Shown piece by piece: positions 1-50,146 of a stretch of DNA of 64,000 nucleotides. How positions within the stretch are numbered: the first letter of the stretch is position 1; the number at the start of each line of letters is the position of its first letter. The DNA is from Amorphochlora amoebiformis (lineage: Eukaryota > Cercozoa > Chlorarachniophyceae). The stretch lies in NCBI GenBank assembly GCA_054601695.1, contig BAAHQB010000323.1:1-64000 (forward strand). Direction: 5' to 3'. The notes beneath the pieces are model-generated. The model did no database searches. It had not been told where the DNA came from and saw only the letters and a list, made by a program, of their open reading frames with translations. The position numbers were made by a program, and so were the translations under genes.

Positions 1-530
1 GAAGATATTATGTATATATCAAGATATTATGTATAAATATGTTTTATACGTATATATAAATATATGTATAAATATGTATTATACGTATATATGAAGATAT
101 TATGTATATATATCAAGATATTATGTATAAATATGTGTTATACGTATATATCAAGATATTATGTATAAATATGTATTATACGTATATATGAAGATATTAT
201 GTATAAATATGTATTATACGTATATATGAAGATATTATGTATATATCAAGATATTATGTATAAATATGTGTTATACGTATATATCAAGATAATATGTATA
301 AATATGTATTATACGTATATATCAAGATATATAGTATATATCAAGATATTATGTATAAATATGTGTTATACGTATATATGAAGATATTATGTATAAATAT
401 GTATTATACGTATATATGAAGATATTATGTATATATCAAGATATTATGTATAAATATGTGTTATACGTATATATCAAGATATTATGTATAAATATGTATT
501 ATACGTATATATCAAGATATATAGTATGAT
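1..530. repeat. AT-rich minisatellite, unit about 38 bp
   Basis: About a dozen units built from AAGATATTATGTATAAATAT and GTATTATACGTATATAT variants, starting at the window edge. Likely in or beyond the 3' part of the DHHC gene. Confidence 0.92.
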
Positions 531-621
531 GAGGATGTTATGGAATTTTTCTTGCTTGTACTGTGTATGAATTTGTAATGTGTTGTAGTACTGTATTATG
601 TAATTAAGATAAATATATATA

Positions 622-680
<59 letters not shown>

Positions 681-818
681 TCCATGCGCACATACCTATA
701 TATATATATATATATAGATATTATATATAAATATACCTATATACACATCTTTTCATGTTATACATATATTATATACACATACACACATACCATACATATA
801 TATGTGTATGTATGTATG

Positions 819-867
<49 letters not shown>

Positions 868-893
868 TTAATATATATAATATTCACATAACA

Positions 894-951
<58 letters not shown>

Positions 952-1015
952 TTACAAATATTCAAAATTATAATTTAATATACATATATATATATATATA
1001 TATATATCATATGTA

Positions 1016-8533
<7,518 letters not shown>

Positions 8534-8970
8534 GGATCGCGAGGATGGCTCCCGGACGGAAAAAAAGCTGTACTTACTCTCTCAGGGCTATGCTTCGTAG
8601 CCTGTCCATCTGCGGTACCTAAGGTGAGGGAGTCTAGCGTTATGTTCACCTCATCCTCATTCAAAACAACTGTTCATAGCAGGAGACCCCGGCTAAAATT
8701 GTGCATCTCACCCACCCGTGCGCCTCACCCCATGAAGATGTAACCCTGTAATAGTGTGTGCTCCTATGTATAGACCTCTAATAGACTTGTGATGTCATGC
8801 GTGACTGCCCCCTGAGTATCACCGGTACCATTTTAATAGATAGTCAGATAGTAATTATTAGATATCTGACTTTCGCTACCCTCTAGTAACATCCGTAAAT
8901 ACCGGGATTGGGCGTTTCACCGTCAAACGGACTCAAACCCAATTTATTTATTGACAACTGTTTGATTGTT
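8534..8970. promoter_or_regulatory. Shared upstream region of the DHHC and three-TM genes
   Basis: This 437-bp stretch lies between two divergent start codons and must hold both promoters. It is normal-complexity sequence with no TA microsatellite. I recognise no TATA box or other defined element. A weak alternative reading frame exists but has no supporting domain. Confidence 0.45.
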
Positions 8971-9768
8971 ATGGCTCACTTGGGACTGAGTCCCATCATC
9001 GAGGTAGCATATTTTGCCTTGACATTCACTCTCAAAGACATTACCAATACAATCTAATTCTTCAGTCCGACACTGAGGATGTGGAGCTGGGATATACCCC
9101 GCGGTGGAGCTGGCTGTCACCTTCTGGAAGCTACGCCAGTGTAGGGCAGAGGTTCAAACATTGGAATTCCTACCACAACAGCTATATTATTGCATTCGAG
9201 GTGTGTTATGGACAATTTTTGGTATTCTCTAAACCTAACGATTTTGATTTAATTGTCAGGCCAGCAAAGTAACGCCCACAGTACATGAGATAAATCGGAC
9301 GGTCCAATGGAAGCATGAGCAAACCTTTATTGCTTTCTTTGCCGCCATATCCACGGCTAGTATGTGGTTGCTACCAATTTTCAGTATAGGTGTGAACGTA
9401 CTGCATGTAAAATAGTCCGACAGATACGTATGTCTGAATGTGTTCCTTTTCGTAGTCTGCAATTATGAGGGAATCTCCAAGATATATCTCATGACTGCAA
9501 TGGCGCTCGCGGGTATAATAGGACTCATATTTTCGGTGAGATATTCTCTCTAACAGGTATCAATAACGGTACGATTTAGTGTTAATGCACAATACAGATA
9601 CGAGCAAATATGCGGATGAACGAAGGTAGAATGCCACCGAACTTGTTTTGGCAAAGGTAATCCTCATCCTTTCCGTAAGACCGGCCTGATACTCTATCAC
9701 GAAGGTACTTGGACGCAACCTCATTCTTCGTCCTCCTGATGCTCATAGTGTTCCTGCCCAACCTTTGA
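8971..9768 (+). CDS. 166-residue three-TM membrane protein, complete six-exon gene, function unknown
   Basis: Exons 8971-9003, 9066-9200, 9260-9389, 9456-9535, 9598-9656, 9705-9768; five introns of only 48-66 nt with GT..AG and all phases closing, 501 nt including a TGA stop. The protein begins MAHLGLSPIIE, has an acidic then aromatic N-terminal half with a charged stretch (VHEINRTVQWKHEQ), then TM1 (FIAFFAAISTASMWLLPIF), TM2 (IYLMTAMALAGIIGLIF), a basic loop (RANMRMNEGRMPPNLFWQRY) and TM3 (ATSFFVLLMLIVFLPNL) at the very C-terminus. The layout loosely recalls fungal DUF6594-like proteins (charged head, then TM hairpin and a last TM), but I do not claim homology. No TA microsatellite enters this gene, unlike its neighbours. 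It is divergent from the DHHC gene across 437 bp. Confidence 0.72.
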
Positions 9769-9887
9769 ACGGCGTCGGGTTTGTACATGTAAATACATGA
9801 TAGCGCATAATGAGCCGCATGTGAATGTATTACGTATACCATAATGGCATATGTTATAAACACACACACACACTCATAAATAAATAA

Positions 9888-9933
<46 letters not shown>

Positions 9934-10826
9934 GTAAATTATGTAATATACATATATACACACACATATATATAATTCACATATTATATATAATATTATA
10001 TATGTATATATATTTATTTATATATATATATGTACGTGTAGGCCTAGGCGACTGTTTGCATTATTGAAACTGTCCCCGTAGCTGGAATTGTAAGTCCCCA
10101 AGGAACATCTAGAACATGTACAGGTATACATATTATCATTGACTAGTATTGAATTGTACAATGTTACACAAAGCTGTATAATCATATATTATCTAGATTA
10201 TATACTAGTATAGTTAAATCTAGCGACCATACTAGACATCATGATACCTACCGTAGATTAGACCCACCCGATCATGACTTCATTTTCGCACCGTAACTAA
10301 CAACTAGTGTAACTGAACTCAATTCGAATTCAGGTACGATATTGCTACAATTAACGTGTTGTAAATTGTAATTATAATATTTAGATAAATTACACCGTGA
10401 CATATATTGCATATATACCACGATCGCGATCCGCGCGATCGTTCATAGTAAATATATATATATATATATATATATTTATATCTTTCAGCTTAGATCTTGA
10501 CTCTGGACTATTTTGACTTGTAGAAGACCGTCGGACTAAACCAGTCACTAGCTTAATTAGACTTGTGCTAAAGTTTCTTTGCTCGTAGGTAATCGTAGGC
10601 CCGGTACGTGGCTACTATAGGCCATGCATATGGCTATCGTTTTTGACACACTCGACGACGCCGGAGCTGTATATTTAGTCGGATAAATATTTAATTTAGG
10701 GCCACGGGGCTAGTTTGATGTACAACAATGTAACTCTGTGTTTAACTTTGAGATTCTCGAAGAATGTTGACACATATTTACTTTTTTATATATGTACATA
10801 TAATGGTTATATTATATGTATAATAC

Positions 10827-10861
<35 letters not shown>

Positions 10862-10890
10862 CATATATACATATAATACATATAAATATA

Positions 10891-10950
<60 letters not shown>

Positions 10951-11052
10951 TACATATACATATAATATTGTATGATATATATGTATGTATATATGTATAT
11001 GTATACATATACATATACACACATACACATATACATACACACATATACACAC

Positions 11053-11110
<58 letters not shown>

Positions 11111-11408
11111 ACATATACATATACAATACAATATGTATATGTATATATATATATATATATATGTATACATGGATTTTAGTTTTGATATGTGGGTGAGGGA
11201 TTAGGCTGCAATAGTTACCTACTCCCAATCCATCTCCGTCCAATTTCCCCCAGCATTTACACACACCCACTCTTCTTCTTCCGGCTCTAGGTTTTTTTTC
11301 TTCGCATTCTCCTGACCGTGGAATTTTTTCTCTGCTGCCGGCGACTTGACTTTATTCGCATTCAACGCGTTAACTGTTGAAGGTAACACTCAGTCAGGGG
11401 TAATAATA
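9769..11408. other. Non-coding stretch between the three-TM gene and the Tudor-like gene
   Basis: About 1.6 kb. From 9869 to 10050 and 10780 to 11170 it is TA/CA microsatellite. From 10050 to 10780 it is unique AT-rich sequence with many stops in all frames and no domain I recognise. 11170-11408 is ordinary sequence just 3' of the Tudor-like gene, likely its 3' UTR. Confidence 0.5.
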
Positions 11409-12050
11409 TTAGTACCAGGTTTTAGGCCGACCATGGGATCCTGTCCCCGAGGCAAAGGGCTTCGACGACTTAGGTAGAGTTGATATCGTCTTGGCCTCTC
11501 GCGTGTGGTCAATTGACCGCCCAACCTCCGCCTCATTGTGTGAATTCGAGCCCGAAATTCTGACTTTTGACACGTTGCTCTCCCCCTTTTCCTCCTCATT
11601 CTCCGTCTCCTTCTCCTCCTCCTCTTCCTTCTCCTTTTCCCCTTTCTTCCTCTCCTTCTCCTTCTCCTTATTCCTCTGTTTTTCTTCGTCCCGCTCGGTC
11701 TCTCGTCGTCTTCTCAACTGATAATCCGTTGCCTGTACCGTGCACTTGCGTCCAGTCAGGACCACCGTCAACGCGCCGCCCATGCTGTATATAGGGCTCT
11801 CAATATAGCCCCCAACCCACGTGTGATCATCTTTGAGATAGTATACCGGGTCACCCTCGCAGTACAACGGCCTCATGCGATTGTACTCTGCATGCTTCTC
11901 GACCCCGGTGCCATCGAGGCGAACGACGCACTGGGTCTGGCCGACGTAGAGCACTGTCGCTCTATACCAGGTGTCGAGGGACCGGGACTTGTATTGGACG
12001 CGGTCATAGGCCTTGTATTCGTGGAGAGGCTTTGTGGGTCGTGAGGACAT
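11409..12050 (-). CDS. Tandem Tudor/SH3-like barrel protein, single exon, 213 residues
   Basis: One uninterrupted frame from ATG 12050 to TAA 11409. Residues about 10-60 (YDRVQYKSRSLDTWYRATVL ... VVRLDGTGVE) and about 63-110 (EGDPVYYLKDDHTWVGGYIE ... TVVLTGRKCTV) read as two SH3/Tudor-like small barrels: a 'GD-V-Y' opening strand, an aromatic W, then two or three strands. The C-terminal half is a Lys/Glu-rich low-complexity segment (about 120-160) followed by a Ser-rich tail. Modules of the 'V-Y-S-R-S...W..A.V' type are common in dinoflagellates and relatives, which is a weak lineage hint from general knowledge. Possible roles (chromatin or RNP binding) are inference. It is divergent from the Rieske gene. 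The frame has no TA content and no intron. Confidence 0.68.
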   Translation of the reverse strand: MSSRPTKPLHEYKAYDRVQYKSRSLDTWYRATVLYVGQTQCVVRLDGTGVEKHAEYNRMRPLYCEGDPVYYLKDDHTWVGGYIESPIYSMGGALTVVLTGRKCTVQATDYQLRRRRETERDEEKQRNKEKEKERKKGEKEKEEEEEKETENEEEKGESNVSKVRISGSNSHNEAEVGRSIDHTREAKTISTLPKSSKPFASGTGSHGRPKTWY

Positions 12051-12397
12051 TGACGTTGCCAGGGTGTTGCCGATGGTGCTTTGACAGTTCCCGGAGCCAA
12101 CGACGTCACCCTGGGTGACTTCAATAGCCCACAGATTCCGATATCTAATTCTAGATATAAAGGATTATTTACTTAGATATAAACATTCGCACGTGTCCCT
12201 GTGTCTATCTGAGTGACACTCCGGATGACTTCAAAACACACCACGGTTGCAGTATGTACGCTGGGGAGCTGAAGGAGGGAGGAGGGAGGTAAGAAAGTTC
12301 TAGCATAATTTACCCGCTTGCCTGGCGAAATATATTTATCGGTATTTTTTTTGCGTTATTTTGTCGGGTTCGGGTGAACATGCTCACCGAATGAAAA
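12051..12397. promoter_or_regulatory. Shared upstream region of the Tudor-like and Rieske genes
   Basis: About 350 bp between the minus-strand start at 12050 and the proposed plus-strand start at 12398. Ordinary complexity, with a T-run near 12344-12353. No known motif is recognised. Confidence 0.4.
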
Positions 12398-19182
<6,785 letters not shown>

Positions 19183-19199
19183 GTATGTAAATACACACA

Positions 19200-19281
19200 C
19201 ATATATACATGTAATATATGTATGTATATATATATATATATGTGTGTGTGTATTATATATGCATATATATAGCAATATATA

Positions 19282-19321
<40 letters not shown>

Positions 19322-19438
19322 GAGCGATACTTATGCAAAAAGTGACATGGTATGTAAATACACACACATATATACATATAATATATATGTATATATATGT
19401 GTGTGTGTATTATATATGCATATATATTGCAATATATA

Positions 19439-19476
<38 letters not shown>

Positions 19477-19527
19477 GAGCGATACTTATGCAAAAAGTGA
19501 CATGGTATGTAAATACACACACATATA

Positions 19528-19558
<31 letters not shown>

Positions 19559-19580
19559 GATTATTAGTATATATATTGCA

Positions 19581-19643
<63 letters not shown>

Positions 19644-19726
19644 GAGCGATACTTATGCAAAAAGTGACATGGTATGTAAATACACACACATATATACATA
19701 TATATATATATATGTGTGTGTGTGTA

Positions 19727-19768
<42 letters not shown>

Positions 19769-19977
19769 TTAGATCTGTTCAATTTTGACGGTTTTACAGT
19801 CTTACGAATACATACATATATGCACATATTATTTCTATTTACATATACATATACATATATATATATATATATATTATATAATATACATCATGTTATAAAT
19901 GTACATATATCTTTTTAACATATACATATAACATATATTTAATATAATATATATTTAGGTTTACTAATTAAATGATA

Positions 19978-20012
<35 letters not shown>

Positions 20013-20087
20013 ATATATATATATATATATACTATGATAGGCTGCAAAGTGCTTCGATAAGGCGCTAGGACTGAAATAAGATGGATA

Positions 20088-20118
<31 letters not shown>

Positions 20119-21187
20119 GTATAAATCAATACGAAATAAATTATCCAACTCATCGCATATGCATATCCTGGTCACAACACATGTTTCAATCAAGAATCTA
20201 AAATGTGTTCGCTTCATCACGTTCACAGAGTTTTTTTCATCACTGTATTGCTTTTTTGCCAGCCAATCAATAAAACCCATGAAAATCCATGAAAATCCAT
20301 GAAAATCCATGAAAATCCATGAATATTCATTCTAGTCATTGTCTACATTCATTACGAGATTTTAAAATTACTACGGTATCGTGTTATATACACACTAGCT
20401 AGCTAGATACATGTAGGTTCATTAAGTTGCTAGGACTGAAATAAGCTGGATATAATTCTATCTATATCTATTATATATATCCCATACATGCAGATTCGGA
20501 ATAAATGACTTATTCAAGCTCACTAGCATACCTGGTCGACTCATGTATCAAAATCAAGAATCTAAAATGTGTTCGCTCCATCACGTTCACAGAGTTTTTT
20601 TCATCACTGTATTACTTGTTTGCCAGCCAATCAATAAAACCCATGAAAATCCATGAAAATCCATGAAAATCCATGAAAATCCATGAATATTCATTCTAGT
20701 CCCTTGTCTACATTCATTACGAGATTTTAAAATTACTACGGTATCGTGTTATATACACACTAGCTAGCTAGATACATGTAGGTTCATTAAGTTGTGAAAA
20801 CTTGCCGAAATTATATCTAGATATAATTCATCGGCCTATTTGACATCACTCCCATAAACGGCATGATTCGAAATTAAAGTGACTTATTCAAGCTACTAGC
20901 TACGGCTGGAGTCGACTCGACTAGCTACAGAGCTACTCGACGTATCATATACACGCAATGTGTAGAATGTACTAGATGTATCTAGGTATAGCGGAGCTAG
21001 CGCGAGTGCCATGATGTGTGCTTAACACTCAAATAGTGTGGGGAGTTAAATAATTATATCTAGTATATACTAGATATAGTTGTCAGTTTGTCACACTGAC
21101 CTCTAATACTACGGACAGATGAGTTTGACTTTAGTGAATTCATAAGTTAATATGTATATATATAAATATATATATTATATATATATA

Positions 21188-21230
<43 letters not shown>

Positions 21231-21437
21231 TATCCGAACATTAACACTAAGCGGTTTATATTAGGAATTAATAACTAAAAACCCTGTGTTCAATCTCATA
21301 TCGCATGCCTATGCTAACTAAGTTTTCCTACAGCTGTATGTAACCGTATATTACATATACGAATACATGTGTATAGTTCTAGCTAGTTCATGTAATATGG
21401 TATATACCTAATATTGAAAGAATTAATTCGTATCAAA
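19200..21437. other. 3' regions between convergent Rieske and zinc-finger genes
   Basis: Exon copies and TA to about 20040, then ordinary AT-rich sequence including the 365-bp tandem duplication (20063-20795) and unique DNA to 21160, then TA to 21235, then unique DNA to the zinc-finger stop at 21438. I see no gene in it. Confidence 0.5.
20063..20795. repeat. Tandem duplication, unit about 365 bp, in the Rieske / zinc-finger intergenic region
   Basis: Two copies start with GCTAGGACTGAAATAAG at about 20066 and 20430. Each contains four repeats of CCATGAAAAT, a CTAGCTAGCTAG palindrome and the same flanks. The copies are nearly identical over much of their length, so the duplication is recent. 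No coding frame. Confidence 0.9.
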
Positions 21438-24107
<2,670 letters not shown>

Positions 24108-24224
24108 GCTGGGTGGTCACTCAGGTAGGTCACGCTGTCACAGGATGTTTTGAAACTGTCACTCAGAAAAGTCACGAGTATAGCCGAAATCAGGACATCC
24201 GCGGGACATACCGCGTTGCTTGTG
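24108..24224. promoter_or_regulatory. Short divergent upstream region, zinc-finger / TBC genes
   Basis: About 117 bp separates the outermost possible minus-strand ATG (24107) from the proposed TBC start (24225). If both starts are right this is a compact bidirectional promoter. TBC transcription may begin slightly further upstream because the TBC frame is open back to about 24141. Confidence 0.45.
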
Positions 24225-45289
<21,065 letters not shown>

Positions 45290-45743
45290 CCCCGCTTATT
45301 GTATTGTCATGATCTATTTAACTTTACAGCTATAGGTACAGTCCGAGACTTCCTACAAAACACTGAATTTTTTGTCTTTAAATTATGAACTTATCTAGTT
45401 CCAGTTATTCTAGTTATTGTGAACTTGAGCTACTACTGCAATATTAGCTAGATTAGTGTCAGATCAAAGTCTGTTCAAATATCGTATGCTGCTGTATAGG
45501 ACTAATTACTATAAATTTAAAAGATCAGTGCATCTTACAAGCGTGATAGACTAAACTAGCTAAACTTATACTCATGTAAACTTGACTGATTATATTATTT
45601 TATTACTAGTATTATAAGAAGTTGTTATGCTAGATACACTGATAATGGGAAATGTGGAATCGTGACACCTGTTCCAACACCAAGACCCGTGTGCGCTAGT
45701 ACGAATATGCGCTGAGAGTATGCACCGAGTCTCGAGAGCTTTC
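45290..45743. other. Convergent 3' region between TBC and HOOK genes
   Basis: About 450 bp between two stop codons (TBC TAG at 45287-45289, HOOK TAA at 45744-45746). Ordinary AT-rich sequence without microsatellite; it must hold both 3' ends. Confidence 0.6.
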
Positions 45744-46895
45744 TTACGTCGTTTCTTTTTGAAGCTTAGCCCGCTGACGTGCAAGCCAAGATCTTCCCGT
45801 CATAGTCTCTCGCTCATACGAGCGAATATGCATGTTATGCGCTTCGAGACCAATCGTGTAAAAGGCATTGCTGATAAGAAGCTGTTCTTTCTTGTAGTTG
45901 TCCCTCTGTATCCGCAGCTTCTCGACAAGCTTTCTCTCCATAGCATTCGCTTGTTTCAGTTGTCGCTGGAGTTCTAACAGTTCGAAACTCTGTGACCGTG
46001 GAGAATTCCTGCAAAAAAACCTCTCGTGAGGTATTGAGTTTTTTTTTTTTTCTAATCAGTACACCCCAAAACTTACCTTTGCAGCTCCTCCAGTGCGTTC
46101 TTCTGAGCAGCCTCGATCTCCTTGGCTCTCTGTAGCTCGTCATTTCTTACCTTGAGTTCGTCGTAAACTCTGCGCAGCGTGGTCTTTAGCTCCTCAATCT
46201 TCGCTGGATCTCCCTTCTCCGACGCCTGACGTTGCTGCTCAATATTAATCTCCTTGAGAGCCATTACCTCTTCTTCGGAAGCGCGAAGCTTCTCCTCTAG
46301 ATGCTTAATCTTGGCTTCTTGCTCCTTGTCGGGCGCCGCGCGACCCTGCTGCTCGAGATTGATCTCCTTGAGAGCCTTAATTTCATCCTTGGACTCTCGC
46401 AGCTGCTCTTTTAGCTCCTTCATCCCGGGAAGAGCCTCGCTCTAAAAATATTTATTTCTGGTGTCAAGAAGACCTCGAACCACACATGAGTTGCAACCTT
46501 GGATTCCGATAATTGCTTCTTCAGCTTCGAGACTTCTCGCTCTAGACGCATGACCTTCTCCTTGGATCCAGAATCCGCGGAGAAATCGTCCTGATGGACA
46601 AGAGGATATTTTGTCGGCTATATGACATCGCGTCATAGGGGGGTTGGAAATACCATGATCACTCCACCAAGAGGCTCCTCATTGATCTGCGCTGCAGAAG
46701 AACGTACTTGCTCCTCTAAAAACTCGATTTTTCGTAACAATTGGCGCTTCTCTTCATCCGATCGCTCCTTGGACTCTTCTATCTGTTGCAACTTTTGGAT
46801 GCTCGAACCTTCCCTGGGAAAGCAGATATTACATGTTCAAATATATTTATTGAATCTGTATAAGTACATCATATGTATATATATATATATATACA

Positions 46896-46944
<49 letters not shown>

Positions 46945-46965
46945 GTATATGTATATGTATATATA

Positions 46966-47005
<40 letters not shown>

Positions 47006-47058
47006 TATAATTACACATAAGAGTATGTACGTATGTATTATTATATATATTATACATA

Positions 47059-47093
<35 letters not shown>

Positions 47094-47126
47094 TTATGTA
47101 CATATATAATTTATATAAATCTATTT

Positions 47127-47198
<72 letters not shown>

Positions 47199-47299
47199 GA
47201 AAATCTATATATATATTTCTGTATATAGATATGTATATATATATATATACATTATAAAAGTATATATTTACGTATTCATATTTATATACACACATGTGT

Positions 47300-47361
<62 letters not shown>

Positions 47362-47381
47362 TTATATATATATATGCATAA

Positions 47382-47412
<31 letters not shown>

Positions 47413-48763
47413 CATATATATACCACAAAAGCTGTTGTGTACCTGGACTTGTGTTTCTCGAGCTCTAAAGTCTTTGTGTCGATCTCCGTCCGAGCGGCTT
47501 TGAGCTTTTCTCTCAGCGACGGTATCTCAAGCAGCTTTTCCTCCAAGTCTAAGACACGCTGCAGACTCTCCGTGTGCGCCGCTTCGGCATCTTTCCACTG
47601 TTTGTGGACGTCTCCCATCTGAGATAGGCGTTGCTTATAGCGGCCCAGCTTGCTGTTGACTATCTCATAGTCTTGAATCTGACATGGATTTGGAATAAGG
47701 ATTCTTTTTCCCATAAGGACTTGACGACAGGAGGGATCAGGGCTCTAGTCAGGTTCCAAGGGAAGCAAGGCTTAGAATTGGATCCTTTTCTACCTTCTCT
47801 TTGGCCATATCTAGTTCGTCCTGAAGCTTCTCAATCCTCTTCTTCATCGAAGATATCTGATTTGTGGCATACGTTCAGTTTCCTATGATTTCGTGGGGAT
47901 GACGATAGAACCTGCGGCGTGGTGGATCCTTGTAGCGACTCGTATGCGGTTGTGATCTCCGCGACCTTATCCGCCAAGGCGGCTTTCTCATGCTTGGCGA
48001 TGGTAAGCTCACGCTTCATATCGCTCAACTTAGAATCCTGGGCCTTCGGCCGCTCCTGGAGGAAAAAGGAGGTTTAGATACATGCATCGAACTCTCGTAG
48101 TTTCATTACCATCACGGACTTGGCTGACTGTTGGTGCTCTAGGTCTTGTTCTAAGGCTTGGATCTTTTCATCTGCCTGTACATTTACAAGCACAAGTGAG
48201 CGATTTACTCCAAATAAGTGCGCTAATGCGATCGAAACTACGACAGATTTACGGGTAGGGGAATGTTTAGAGCGAATTACGAGGACACAAACGAGCTAGA
48301 GATTAGGAGTATCGATTAGGTGACATATTGGGATAAGTATTGCGTGGCATTGAGTATTAAGTGCATCGTGTTGACGACGATACCTTTGCGTGTTTAAGCT
48401 GAAGAATCTTTACTTTTCCACGGAGTTCTTCGATCTCTTTGCGCAATTTTTCGTTCTCCTCGTGCAGCCTGGTGAACACAGTTATCAAACACACCAACTG
48501 ACGGTATTATTCGTAGATGTACCTCTCGTCTTGAAGCAAGTCTCCTGACTGATGATTTTTATAAGTCAGACGTGCAAACTGGATTAATGGAATGAGTACC
48601 TTGGATCGATTCTTCGTGGTGGACATCAACAAGGCGTAGGAACCGTTGTGCCTTGAATCGAATGACTGATTCGTACATACAAAAACTTATTAGATGTATA
48701 CATTTATACAAATGATTTATAAAAATATAGCCTTCGGAAATACATATATCTAAACAATATTAT

Positions 48764-48844
<81 letters not shown>

Positions 48845-48971
48845 ATGTATATGTATGTGTACATGTGTATGTACAATATTATATATGTGTGTATATGTGT
48901 GTATGTATATATGTATGATATATATAATATATAATATATATATATATATAATGATATATATATATATATAA

Positions 48972-49015
<44 letters not shown>

Positions 49016-49027
49016 TTGTGTAAATAT

Positions 49028-49116
<89 letters not shown>

Positions 49117-50023
49117 TGTATATGTGGTGTAATAAATCAGATAATAGCCATGTGTATGAGTACATATGTAAGGCTCCACCTTCTCAGGCGTCAATGTGTC
49201 TTCGTCGTGGTCGCTCTTCATCCTACCACATGGGTGTAAGCTTCGAAAAATTAAAAAGGTGTAGCAACTTACCTCTCATGTGCATGTTCAGCAAGGTTTC
49301 CACTATTGAGACGCTGCATCATATTCTCGCATATTACCATCAGCTGATGTCAAGGCAATCAATTAGAATTCAATTCAGTGGGTTTTGAAATATCTACGAC
49401 ATTTTGTTGATTCTCCTCTTCCATGTTCATGATGTTCTTGACCACCAGGTCTTTCTTCTCGGATTGGACGGTTGCCAGGATCACAAACTGAGATGTTGCA
49501 CGAGGTTATAATGTGATTCCAGCGATTAGTTACATTGCCTTGAACCTCTGCAAGTTTCATAATCTCCCCCTTATTTCCCGAAGCAATCTCGTGAAAGTCC
49601 ATCTCTAATATTTGAGACTCTCCCATGATGTCCTGAGAACAATACATCAGCGCTGTTCCGAATATACCCGGGCAGTGTGGCACCTCGAAGAATAATTCCA
49701 AACAAGCGCTCAGTCGCTCAAGATTTCGTTGCTTCTGAGCCTCATTCTTGCAATCTGAATAGAAATTTAGAACATCAAACTCTAATGCGATAAGGCGGAT
49801 GTCTACCTTCAGAGATTCCGTTCCCGGGGAAATGTTTCTCTTCAACAAAGGAGAGGATGCTGTAGAGGAGAACGCCATCTCCCAGCTCTTCAATTGCCTT
49901 GCATTTTGACGAGATGGTCTCGAAGGAGTTGACCTATAGTTCCGCAGAGTATACAGTCAAAGCACTCTCTGGAAGGCTTGTGAGGCTTCACGAAAGTACC
50001 CACTCAACCACGGAGGCGTCCAT
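45744..50023 (-). CDS. HOOK: Hook family dynein adaptor, complete 17-exon gene, 710 residues
   Basis: Exons in transcript order: 50023-50000, 49933-49807, 49754-49546, 49487-49398, 49343-49273, 49222-49180, 48665-48600, 48548-48523, 48468-48384, 48175-48110, 48055-47912, 47856-47794, 47678-47443, 46813-46654, 46590-46498, 46441-46077, 46008-45744. The 2133 nt close in phase throughout and end in TAA; animal Hooks are about 720 residues. The N-terminal Hook domain shows [39 protein letters not shown] and then [20 protein letters not shown], the helix that contacts dynein light intermediate chain. About 400 residues of coiled coil follow (e.g. [20 protein letters not shown]). The C-terminus has the conserved end [16 protein letters not shown] and [10 protein letters not shown]. 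Role from family knowledge: links endosomal cargo to dynein/dynactin. Most introns are 47-80 nt; two (46814-47442, 48666-49179) are swollen with (TA)n. Confidence 0.94.
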
Positions 50024-50146
50024 CACGATTCAGAGACTGGGGAGATATCCACAGATCTCTTGCAATCTCTCCATATAAATCTCCCAGGTTCCCTGTGGAT
50101 CCCCGGGATCCCGTGAGTCCCACCATCTCCTGACATTTTCGCATGG
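50024..50146. promoter_or_regulatory. 123-bp bidirectional promoter, HOOK / INTS1
   Basis: The two start codons lie head to head with only 123 bp between them. The region is balanced in composition, contains GGGATCCCGGGG-type palindromic sequence near 50098-50110, and has no TATA box that I can see. Confidence 0.65.

Noticed and set aside
9260-9480. In-frame TAG in the three-TM gene, suggesting stop-codon reassignment
   Set aside because: A 66-nt intron (9390-9455) removes it and keeps phase, and TAG ends two other genes here.
9582-9869. Minus-strand 95-codon frame
   Set aside because: It overlaps the last exons of the three-TM gene, whose exons close in phase on the plus strand and encode clear TM helices.
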